Below are positions 1 through 5,807 of a stretch of DNA of 6,082 nucleotides, piece by piece (position 1 is the first letter of the stretch; every line of letters starts with the position of its first letter). Origin of the DNA: Burkholderiaceae bacterium (GTDB lineage Bacteria > Pseudomonadota > Gammaproteobacteria > Burkholderiales > Burkholderiaceae_F); contig JACCYC010000041.1 of the NCBI GenBank assembly GCA_013696665.1, positions 1 through 6,082 of the forward strand, in the 5' to 3' direction. The translations under genes were made by a program, and so were the position numbers. Below the pieces are notes generated by a model, which was not told the DNA's origin, searched no databases, and was given only the letters and a program-made list of their open reading frames with translations.

Positions 1-44
1 AGCTGCGCATGCGTTTCGATGCCGATCACGACTTCCCACTGCAT
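1..44 (-). CDS. gatB: GatB, aspartyl/glutamyl-tRNA amidotransferase subunit B (N-terminal 14 codons only)
   Basis: Partial gene running off the left edge. The minus strand from the ATG at 44-42 reads MQWEVVIGIETHAQ, followed by the first two bases of a Leu codon. This is the characteristic GatB amino terminus (family pattern: WEVVIGLETHAQL). GatB carries the kinase/amidotransferase domain that phosphorylates the Glu or Asp on the mischarged tRNA and accepts the ammonia released by GatA. The ATG lies 2 bases after the stop codon of the TPR gene (47-49). An in-frame TTG at 50-48 would overlap that stop and is a less likely alternative start. A GGTG lies 9 bases upstream of the ATG, but there is no convincing Shine-Dalgarno sequence. 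Only the start is visible, so catalytic residues cannot be checked. The identification rests on the N-terminal motif plus the gatC-gatA context. Confidence 0.9.
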   Translation of the reverse strand, partial: MQWEVVIGIETHAQ

Positions 45-46
45 GC

Positions 47-1147
47 TCAATGCACCAACGGCGTAGCGGCCTCGTTCAATATCCGGCGCGCTTCGCGTTG
101 CTCGTGCCGCCGCGTATCCCAGGCCGCCTGCGCCATAACGCGGTGCTGTCGGGCTTGCGCAGATTGCTGAACGCTTTCCATGGCAGTGGCCATGTTTTCG
201 TGCACCAGCGCGCGAATCTCGGCGGGTGAGGCATCGTCCAAACGCCGCAGCGAAGCGACTGCCTGCGCGTAGCCAGCGTCGACGGATCCCAGCTTGAGCA
301 AGCAGGTTGACCGATCCGCCATTGCCGCGGTGACCTCATGCAGGAAGCCCTCGCCTTCGCTTTGCGGAAGATGGCTCTCATAGATTTCGAGTGCCGCTGC
401 GTACTGCCGCTGCAATACATGCATCGCCGCAAGAAGCAGGTAACCCAGCGTGGCCGCCGGCACGCTCGATACTCGCGTCGAGTAGTCGATGCATTGCCGC
501 AGTGCTGCGATTGCCTCGTTCACGCTGCGAAGGTTGGGTTCGCCACAGGCTGCGGATTGGCGCGCGGCGGCGGCTTTCGCCAAGGCTGCGCGCTGCAGCC
601 AGCCCGCCGTCGCAATTTCATCATCAAGCTCTTTAACGGTGTCATCCATTTCGCGATACAGCCGGTATGCGCTTTCATGGTCGTACGCATCCTGATGAAG
701 CGACGCCAGAGCGAGCGATGCGCGAAAGCGGGCTTCTCTCGGCGCGTGCGAATTTGCCAGCGCAGCCTTCGCATGCGCAATCGTTGCCCTGACGTTGCCC
801 TCACGCTGCATGAACAACGCGAGCGCAGCGTCGCATTCCGCCACGAGTGCTTGCTCGTCAGAGCCGCGCGCCTCGTCGAAAGCTTCGTACATGGCGCGCC
901 GAGCTTCGGCGAAACGCTTGGAAAAGTAGGTCCCGATCGCACGCACGTAAGCAAAGCGCAGCGTGAGCGCGACCGGTCCATCGCACGGCATCTGCTGCTC
1001 GGCTTCCGACAACGTTTGCTCTGCTTCTGCAACTCTGCCTAGCCGGGCCAGCAGCACCGCGCGGTCCTGCAGCAGCCGGACGCGCTCGGGCGCTGAAAGC
1101 GCTGCCGCAATAGCGCGCTGATTCGTCTCGAGAAGCCGCCTGGACAT
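47..1147 (-). CDS. TPR-like helical repeat protein encoded between gatA and gatB
   Basis: A 366-residue protein that I do not recognise as a named family. It is rich in Ala, Leu, Arg, Glu and Gln, has no signal peptide or membrane segment, and reads as helix-turn-helix pairs of about 34 residues. The clearest TPR-like units are at about 22-55 (LLARLGRVAEAEQTLSEAE), 62-95, 98-131, 141-174, 232-262 (Leu/Ala-rich, QRQYAAALEIYE) and 270-303. The last 50 residues are highly charged and helical. Such repeats normally bind partner proteins; no catalytic or DNA-binding domain is visible. It resembles the TPR sensory parts of larger regulators but stands alone here. The ATG is 6 bases after the gatA stop and its own stop is 2 bases before gatB, so it belongs to the gat transcript. 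A role in amidotransferase or tRNA-complex assembly would be pure inference. The reading frame is intact over 1.1 kb, which argues that it is a real gene. Confidence 0.85.
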   Translation of the reverse strand: MSRRLLETNQRAIAAALSAPERVRLLQDRAVLLARLGRVAEAEQTLSEAEQQMPCDGPVALTLRFAYVRAIGTYFSKRFAEARRAMYEAFDEARGSDEQALVAECDAALALFMQREGNVRATIAHAKAALANSHAPREARFRASLALASLHQDAYDHESAYRLYREMDDTVKELDDEIATAGWLQRAALAKAAAARQSAACGEPNLRSVNEAIAALRQCIDYSTRVSSVPAATLGYLLLAAMHVLQRQYAAALEIYESHLPQSEGEGFLHEVTAAMADRSTCLLKLGSVDAGYAQAVASLRRLDDASPAEIRALVHENMATAMESVQQSAQARQHRVMAQAAWDTRRHEQREARRILNEAATPLVH

Positions 1148-1153
1148 GGGTGC

Positions 1154-2629
1154 TCAGTACCCCGCCGGCCGGCGCAGGTGCCAGTCCGTTGCGCGCTGGT
1201 AGGCATGCGCCACGCCAAGCATGCGCGCTTCATCAAAATAGTTGGCAATCAGCTGCAGCCCCACCGGCCGTTTGCCGTTGACTGGGCCTGCGCCGAAACC
1301 GCACGGAATGCTCATCGACGGAATGCCCGCCAAACTGCCTGGCACCGTGTAGTAATCGGCCATATACATTGCGACCGGATCGGCCGCTTTTTCCCCGAAG
1401 CCGAAAGCTACGCTCATCGTTACCGGTCCGGCGATCACGTCACAACGGGAGAACGCCTGCGTGAATTCCTCGGCAATAATGCGCCGCACTTTTTGTGCCT
1501 TGATGTAGTAGGCGTCGTAATACCCGTGCGACAGCACGTAGGTGCCGACCAGAATGCGGCGCTTGGGCTCGGCGCCGAATCCTTCGGAGCGCGATTTCTT
1601 GATCATGTCGGTCAGATCGCCGTACTGCGCGGCGCGATGGCCGTAGCGCACCCCGTCGAAGCGCGACAGGTTGCTGGAGGCTTCCGCTGGAGCCACCACG
1701 TAATAGACGGGGATGCCCAACTCCGCATTCGGCAGTGAAATATCGATCAAGACTGCGCCGAGCCGTTGATACTCCGCCAGCGCTTCGCGCACTGCGGCCT
1801 CGACATCCGGCTGCAGAAGCTTGCCGAAAAACTCCCGCGGCACCCCGATTTTCAGCCCCCTTACATCCATCCCCAGATTGCGGGTGTAGTCCTCGGGCGG
1901 CCGATTGGCGCTGGTTGAGTCCTTGGGATCAAAGCCCAGCATGTGATTGAAGACGAGCCCGGCATCCTCGGCGGACCGCGTCAGCAAGCCGGCGGTATCC
2001 AGGCTCGACGCGAACGCGATCATTCCCCAGCGCGACGGCCGACCATAGGTTGGCTTGGTGCCGGTCACGCCGGTGAACGCCGCTGGCTCGCGGATCGAGC
2101 CGCCGGTATCGGTCGCAGTGGCGACCGGCGACAGGCACGCAGCGACTGCGGCCGAAGACCCGCCCGAGGATCCACCCGGTACAGCGCCGAGGTCCCACGG
2201 GTTCAACACGTTGCCGTACGCGCTATTTTCGTTGGACGACCCCATTGCGAACTCGTCGCAGTTGAGCTTGCCAAGTGTGACCATCCCGGCCCGCTGCAGG
2301 TTATCGACGACAGTGGCGTCAAACGGGCTTTTGTAGCCGCGCAAAATCTTGCTGGCTGCCGTGGAACAAAAGTCCTTGGTAACGAAGATGTCCTTGTGGG
2401 CGATCGGGACCCCGGTCAGCGGAGTGCAGTCTGCGTCGTGGCGCGCGAGCCGGGCGTCCGCCGCCGCCGCCTGCGCCAGCGTCACCTCTGGCCGCACGTC
2501 CAAAAATGCGTTGAGATTTCGGTGCGACTCGATGCGCGCCAAATGCATCTGGGCCAGTTCGACCGCGGACACTTTTTTCTCGCTCAGCGCGCGCGACAGC
2601 GCTGCCAGCGAACAATGCGCAAATTCCAC
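1154..2629 (-). CDS. gatA: GatA, glutamyl-tRNA(Gln)/aspartyl-tRNA(Asn) amidotransferase subunit A
   Basis: Glutaminase subunit of the cytoplasmic GatCAB complex. It hydrolyses glutamine and passes ammonia to GatB for transamidation of Glu-tRNA(Gln) or Asp-tRNA(Asn). The 491-residue length is normal. It is an amidase-signature protein with the full Ser-cisSer-Lys triad: Lys79 (in PIAHKD), Ser154 (in PGGSSGGSS) and Ser178 (in DTGGSIR). This numbering coincides with what I recall for the Staphylococcus aureus enzyme, as do the glutamine-recognition residues Tyr309, Arg358 and Asp425. The middle and C-terminal blocks (EASSNLSRFDGVRYGHRAAQ, SHGYYDAYYIKAQKVRR, RPVGLQLI) are typical of Burkholderiales GatA. 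Odd points: REPA where GatA usually has RQPA, and SLDTAGL where SLDQxGP is usual. The start is GTG, 2 bases after the gatC stop; no earlier in-frame start fits, and the next Met (residue 28) is too far inside. The tight spacing implies coupling to gatC. Confidence 0.96.
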   Translation of the reverse strand: MEFAHCSLAALSRALSEKKVSAVELAQMHLARIESHRNLNAFLDVRPEVTLAQAAAADARLARHDADCTPLTGVPIAHKDIFVTKDFCSTAASKILRGYKSPFDATVVDNLQRAGMVTLGKLNCDEFAMGSSNENSAYGNVLNPWDLGAVPGGSSGGSSAAVAACLSPVATATDTGGSIREPAAFTGVTGTKPTYGRPSRWGMIAFASSLDTAGLLTRSAEDAGLVFNHMLGFDPKDSTSANRPPEDYTRNLGMDVRGLKIGVPREFFGKLLQPDVEAAVREALAEYQRLGAVLIDISLPNAELGIPVYYVVAPAEASSNLSRFDGVRYGHRAAQYGDLTDMIKKSRSEGFGAEPKRRILVGTYVLSHGYYDAYYIKAQKVRRIIAEEFTQAFSRCDVIAGPVTMSVAFGFGEKAADPVAMYMADYYTVPGSLAGIPSMSIPCGFGAGPVNGKRPVGLQLIANYFDEARMLGVAHAYQRATDWHLRRPAGY

Positions 2630-2631
2630 CG

Positions 2632-2919
2632 CTATTCGACCACGCGTGGAACGACGAACAGTCCGCCCAGATGTTCTGGCGCGTTCAGCACGATGGCCGC
2701 GCGCTCGTCGCCTTCGGTGACCACATCATCACGCAACCGCAGCGCGCCACCCAGAGGATCGGCCATCGGCTCGATGCCGCCGGTGTCAATTGCCTGCATC
2801 CGTTCGATCATTCCGAAAATATCGACCAGTTGCGCTAGCGCCTGGCGCGCTTCGTCATCGCTGATCTCGATGCGCGCGAGATGCGCGATGCGCCTGACTT
2901 GGTCCAGATCGAGTGACAT
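2632..2919 (-). CDS. gatC: GatC, aspartyl/glutamyl-tRNA amidotransferase subunit C
   Basis: Small subunit (95 residues, normal length) that wraps around and stabilises the GatA-GatB interface. Diagnostic family features are present in order: N-terminal VRRIAHLARIEIS (residues 8-20), the helix around residues 24-43 (LAQLVDIFGMIERMQAIDT), the GIEPMADPL segment, the LRLRDDVVTE block and the terminal LFVVPRVVE (family pattern: LYxVPKVIE). The ATG at 2919-2917 is the family start (MSLxLDxV). No Shine-Dalgarno sequence precedes it; the upstream bases on the coding strand are GTAACCATACCGCGCGC. It is the first gene of the leftward gat operon and faces mreB across a 120-bp divergent intergenic region. 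The stop (TAG, 2634-2632) is followed after 2 bases by the GTG of gatA. Confidence 0.96.
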   Translation of the reverse strand: MSLDLDQVRRIAHLARIEISDDEARQALAQLVDIFGMIERMQAIDTGGIEPMADPLGGALRLRDDVVTEGDERAAIVLNAPEHLGGLFVVPRVVE

Positions 2920-3039
2920 GCGCGCGGTATGGTTACGACGGGGAAAATAGGGTAATCGAGAAGATCAGAGGCGAAAAAAGTTTATCATTCGCCCCACTTT
3001 CGAGCCCGGGCAAGTTAGCACAGCTGCCTCACCATCCTC
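2920..3039. promoter_or_regulatory. Divergent gatC/mreB intergenic region with putative promoters
   Basis: These 120 bp separate two operons transcribed in opposite directions, so promoters for both are expected here. The middle is unusually AT-rich for the window: an A6 tract at 2974-2979, followed by TTTATCAT at 2981-2988. On the plus strand TATCAT (2983-2988) matches the sigma-70 -10 consensus at 5 of 6 positions. It would give mreB a leader of roughly 45 nt, but no good -35 hexamer sits 16-18 bp upstream. On the minus strand the same island reads ATGATAAA, and a TTGCCC (3013-3008) lies upstream with a spacer of about 21 bp, which is too long. The region as a promoter zone is secure by position; the individual hexamers are weak guesses. 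Confidence 0.5.
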
Positions 3040-4083
3040 ATGTTCGGTTTTCTCCGCAGTTACTTTTCCAACGACCTCGCGATTGACCTTGGAACCGCCA
3101 ACACGCTGATTTATGTGCGTGGCAAAGGGATCGTGCTGGATGAGCCATCGGTCGTCGCGATCCGCCAGGAAGGCGGGCCCGATGGCAAACGCACGATTCA
3201 GGCCGTTGGCAAGGAAGCCAAGCAGATGCTTGGCAAGGTCCCCGGCAATATCGAGGCGATTCGGCCGATGAAAGACGGCGTGATTGCCGACTTCACCGTC
3301 ACCGAGCAGATGCTGAAGCAGTTCATCAAGATGGTTCACCCGTCGAGCCTCTTCGCGCCGAATCCCCGCATCATCATTTGCGTGCCGTGTGGCTCGACGC
3401 AGGTTGAGCGACGCGCGATCAAGGAGTCCGCGGAGGCTGCTGGCGCATCGCAGGTTTTTCTGATCGAGGAGCCGATGGCCGCTGCGATCGGTGCTGGCTT
3501 ACCGGTGTCCGAAGCGTCCGGCTCGATGGTGGTTGACGTCGGTGGGGGCACCACCGAAGTCGGCGTGATCTCTTTGGGTGGCATGGTCTACAAGGGCTCG
3601 GTTCGAGTCGGCGGCGATAAGTTCGATGAAGCGGTGATCAACTACATCCGGCGCAATTACGGGATGTTGATCGGTGAGCCCACGGCTGAGCTGATCAAGA
3701 AGACCATTGGCTCGGCGTTCCCCGGTTCTGAGGTGCGCGAGATGGAAGTCAAGGGCCGCAACTTGTCCGAAGGCATCCCGCGCAGCTTCACGATCTCGAG
3801 CAACGAGATCCTCGAAGCATTGACCGATCCCCTCAATCAGATCGTATCGAGTGTCAAGATTGCACTGGAACAGACCCCACCCGAACTGGGCGCCGATATC
3901 GCCGATCGCGGCATGATGCTGACCGGCGGTGGAGCGTTGCTGCGCGATCTTGACCGGCTGTTGATGGAAGAGACCGGGCTTCCAGTGGTTGTCGCCGAAG
4001 AGCCTTTGACCTGCGTCGTCCGGGGCTGCGGGATCGCACTTGAGCGAATGGACAAACTCGGAACGATTTTCGCGACGGGCTAA
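3040..4083 (+). CDS. mreB: MreB, actin-like rod shape-determining protein
   Basis: Bacterial actin homologue that forms membrane-bound antiparallel filaments and directs the elongasome (MreC, MreD, RodA, PBP2) for sidewall peptidoglycan synthesis. The 347-residue length is standard. The N-terminal MFGFLRSYF is the amphipathic membrane-binding helix. The actin-fold nucleotide motifs are intact: phosphate-1 DLGTANT (16-22), the PCGSTQVERRA and IEEPMAAAIGAG blocks (about 116-126 and 142-153), phosphate-2 DVGGGTTE (166-173) and adenosine motif LTGGGALL (294-301). The sequence is close to Burkholderiales MreB throughout. The ATG start gives the canonical N-terminus, and no Shine-Dalgarno sequence precedes it. 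It is the first gene of the rightward cluster, divergent from gatC. A 92-bp spacer separates it from mreC, and I see no terminator there, so the cluster is probably one operon with possible internal control. Confidence 0.98.
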   Translation: MFGFLRSYFSNDLAIDLGTANTLIYVRGKGIVLDEPSVVAIRQEGGPDGKRTIQAVGKEAKQMLGKVPGNIEAIRPMKDGVIADFTVTEQMLKQFIKMVHPSSLFAPNPRIIICVPCGSTQVERRAIKESAEAAGASQVFLIEEPMAAAIGAGLPVSEASGSMVVDVGGGTTEVGVISLGGMVYKGSVRVGGDKFDEAVINYIRRNYGMLIGEPTAELIKKTIGSAFPGSEVREMEVKGRNLSEGIPRSFTISSNEILEALTDPLNQIVSSVKIALEQTPPELGADIADRGMMLTGGGALLRDLDRLLMEETGLPVVVAEEPLTCVVRGCGIALERMDKLGTIFATG

Positions 4084-4110
4084 CGTTGCGCAATCCCGCG
4101 ACGCTCGCCG

Positions 4111-4176
4111 ATGGTTTTCTCGTCGCTGCCTCCCGATCAATCGCGCGTTAGTTTTGCGCCTTTGCGCGCCTCCTGA
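4111..4176 (+). CDS. Possible 21-codon leader ORF overlapping the mreC start
   Basis: Within the mreB-mreC spacer an ATG at 4111 opens a frame reading MVFSSLPPDQSRVSFAPLRAS. It ends at the TGA at 4174-4176, whose last base is the first base of the mreC ATG (TGATG). Such stop-start overlaps are the classic arrangement for translational coupling. mreC lacks a Shine-Dalgarno sequence of its own; the bases just before its start contain CCTCCT, which resembles the anti-SD rather than an SD. The ORF also lacks an obvious ribosome binding site and resembles no family I know. A short ORF with this ending can arise by chance, so this is a candidate only. Confidence 0.22.
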   Translation: MVFSSLPPDQSRVSFAPLRAS

Positions 4177-5078
4177 TGCGTGCTTCTCTTGATGGGCCGC
4201 CGCCGCTTTTCAATCAAGGTGTCTCCGCACGCGCGCGCCTTGCATTCTTTTCCTTTCTTGCGATCGCTTTGATCATCATCGACTCCAGAGTGCGCATGCT
4301 CGAGACTGTGCGCACGGGTCTGGGCGTCGTGCTCTATCCGATTCAGCAGGGGCTGCTGGTCCCCAGCCGGGTCGCCAGCACCATTGGTGACTACTTCACC
4401 TCGGTGTCGACGCTGCGGCGCGAGAACGAGATGCTCAAGCGCAAGGAATACGACAGTGCGCAGGCACTGCAGCAGGCGCGGGAAATGGCGATCGAAAACG
4501 AGCGTTTGCGCAAGCTGCTCGGGGCTCGCGCCAAGGTCGGCAACGCAACCGTGTTGGCTCCCGTACTGTACGAAGCGCGCGATCGTTTTTCGCGCAAGCT
4601 CGTGCTGCATGCGGGCTCGTCCAATGGAGTGCGTCCCGGTAGCCCGGTCATCGATGAAGCCGGCGTGGTGGGCCAGGTCACTCGCGTGTTCGCTGAGACC
4701 TCGGAAGTGACTTTGCTGACGGACAAGGATCAATCCATACCCGTGCAGATTTTGCGCAACGGCCTGCGTGGAGTGGCGTTCGGTGGCAGCGAGCCGGGCA
4801 CGCTGGATCTGCGCTTCATGGCGGCCAATGCCGACATCATCAACGGCGATGTCGCGAGCACGTCCGGGCTCGACGGCGTTTACCCGTCCGGGCTGATGGT
4901 GGCCACGGTGACGCGGGTAGAGCGCGCCGCAAAGGATCAGTTTGCGCGGATCGTGATGACTCCGATCGCGGGCGTCGAGAGCAATCAGCACCTGCTGGTG
5001 TTGCTGATCGAACCGGCCGGTATTCCTGCGCCACCTGCCGCAGTTGTGCCGACGCCCCGCAAGGGCTCGCGTAAATGA
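4176..5078 (+). CDS. mreC: MreC, rod shape-determining protein
   Basis: Periplasmic scaffold of the elongasome, anchored in the inner membrane, that binds MreD and activates PBP2. The 300-residue protein has the expected layout: a short cytoplasmic N-terminus with the beta-proteobacterial PPPLFNQG motif (8-15), one membrane helix at about 21-36 (RLAFFSFLAIALIIID), a coiled coil at about 70-115 (STLRRENEMLKRKE and IENERLRKLLGAR), then the beta-barrel core with KLVLHAGSSNGVRPGSPVID (141-160), the VGQVTRV and LLTDKDQSIPV blocks and the DGVYPSGLMVATV signature (233-245). The tail is rich in Pro, Lys and Arg. The ATG at 4176 is chosen because it gives the usual length and PPPLF context, and an in-frame TAG lies 25 bases upstream. 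The stop TGA overlaps a tiny ORF leading into mreD. Confidence 0.96.
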   Translation: MRASLDGPPPLFNQGVSARARLAFFSFLAIALIIIDSRVRMLETVRTGLGVVLYPIQQGLLVPSRVASTIGDYFTSVSTLRRENEMLKRKEYDSAQALQQAREMAIENERLRKLLGARAKVGNATVLAPVLYEARDRFSRKLVLHAGSSNGVRPGSPVIDEAGVVGQVTRVFAETSEVTLLTDKDQSIPVQILRNGLRGVAFGGSEPGTLDLRFMAANADIINGDVASTSGLDGVYPSGLMVATVTRVERAAKDQFARIVMTPIAGVESNQHLLVLLIEPAGIPAPPAAVVPTPRKGSRK

Positions 5079-5095
5079 AATTGGCGAGGCGATGA
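5075..5095 (+). CDS. Possible 6-codon minicistron linking mreC and mreD
   Basis: An ATG at 5075-5077 overlaps the mreC stop (ATGA) and opens a frame reading MKLARR. Its TGA stop at 5093-5095 overlaps the mreD ATG (again ATGA). A ribosome ending mreC could therefore in principle reinitiate, translate six codons, and reinitiate at mreD. The layout is visible in the sequence; whether it is used is inference. The mreD gene could instead start upstream inside mreC, which would make this irrelevant. Confidence 0.15.
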   Translation: MKLARR

Positions 5096-5712
5096 GCGCT
5101 CGGTCAAATACTCGTTCGTCCGCGGGCCTGCGTGGGTGGCTGGGCGGTCGATTTGCGTTGAGACCGACTGATCCGATCGAAGTGGCCGGCGGCCGTCTTG
5201 GATACCGGCCTCAATATCTGCTGCGCCCCGCGAGTCCGGCGTTTATCTGGTTGTCGCTTTTCGGTGCGCTGCTGGTAAACCTGCTGCCTTGGGGCCGCAC
5301 GCTGCTGGTGCCCGATGTGCTCGCTATCGCGCTTGTGTTCTGGAACATTCATCAGCCGCGCAGGGTCGGTATCGGCGCGGCGTTCGCATTTGGACTGATG
5401 ATGGACGTGCACGAAGGAGCCTTGTTCGGCGAGCACGCGCTCGCCTATACGCTGATTTCGTACGGCGCAATCACACTGCATCGGCGCATCCTGTGGTTCC
5501 CGTTGGTGGCGCAAGTTCTATATGTGCTGCCCTTACTGGTGATCGCACAGGTGGCATCGCTGGGGATTCGGACGTGGGTAGGCGGTACATGGCCGGGTTG
5601 GATGTACTTCGGCGAAAGCGCAGTGGGCGCGCTGTTATGGCCGCTGATTTCCTGGCTGTTGCTGGCACCGCAACGGCGCCCAATGGATCGCGACGAGACG
5701 CGGCCGTTGTAG
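5092..5712 (+). CDS. mreD: MreD, rod shape-determining membrane protein
   Basis: Polytopic inner-membrane partner of MreC in the elongasome. From the ATG at 5092 it has 206 residues. The hydrophobic core begins at about residue 50, with membrane segments near 50-66, 72-86, 92-106, 115-130, 136-156 and 173-191. Beta-proteobacterial MreD signatures are clear: YLLRPASPAFI, LLPWGR, PDVLAIALVFWNIHQPRRVG, GLMMDVHEGALFGEHALAY, HRRILWFPL, YFGESAVGALLWPL and the C-terminal LLAPQRRP...DETRPL. Compared with the usual protein of about 165-170 residues it carries about 38 extra N-terminal residues before YRPQYLL. Internal in-frame starts (TTG 5158, GTG 5182) would give the ordinary length, and a TTG at 5044 inside mreC would make it longer. 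I prefer the ATG because it lies 13 bases after the mreC stop, with GAGG just upstream, though that GAGG sits only 2 bases from the ATG. Confidence 0.9.
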   Translation: MSARSNTRSSAGLRGWLGGRFALRPTDPIEVAGGRLGYRPQYLLRPASPAFIWLSLFGALLVNLLPWGRTLLVPDVLAIALVFWNIHQPRRVGIGAAFAFGLMMDVHEGALFGEHALAYTLISYGAITLHRRILWFPLVAQVLYVLPLLVIAQVASLGIRTWVGGTWPGWMYFGESAVGALLWPLISWLLLAPQRRPMDRDETRPL

Positions 5713-5807
5713 AGGCCGGCGCTGCAGAAGCAAAACGCGCGAGAACTGGCGGCGTGTTTCGTTGTGTCTTCGGGCATTGCAGCCGCAAAGCGGCCTCATA
5801 ATCGGCC

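Noticed and set aside
338..1042. 234-codon plus-strand frame opposite the TPR gene, which might make the TPR gene itself doubtful
   Set aside because: The minus-strand product shows regular helical repeat periodicity and operon-like spacing to gatA and gatB, while the plus-strand product is Arg/Cys-rich and unstructured in appearance.
1943..2950. 335-codon open frame on the plus strand opposite gatA and gatC
   Set aside because: It lies antisense to two clearly conserved genes, its translation is Arg/Gly/Ala-rich without recognisable motifs, and long antisense frames are expected in GC-rich coding DNA.
4086..4093. TTGCGCAA palindrome just after the mreB stop as an operator
   Set aside because: Eight bases only, no extended symmetry and no second copy found; chance is a sufficient explanation.
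3499..4140. 213-codon minus-strand frame opposite mreB
   Set aside because: Shadow of mreB, whose protein sequence is unmistakable.
4142..4169. CGCGCG...GCGCGC possible hairpin just upstream of mreC
   Set aside because: Short GC repeats with a long loop are common in this composition; there is no T-run and no support beyond self-complementarity.
4137..4991. 284-codon open frame on the minus strand opposite mreC
   Set aside because: Antisense shadow of mreC; the translation is His/Arg/Gln-rich with no family resemblance and no promoter or ribosome site.
5782..5794. GCCGC-AAA-GCGGC inverted repeat between mreD and mrdA as a terminator
   Set aside because: The stem is only 5 bp with a 3-base loop and no T-run follows; mreD and mrdA are expected to be co-transcribed.
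5753..5801. GTG-initiated 15-codon frame in the mreD-mrdA gap
   Set aside because: Non-ATG start, no ribosome site, and its stop does not overlap the mrdA start, unlike the two short ORFs reported.
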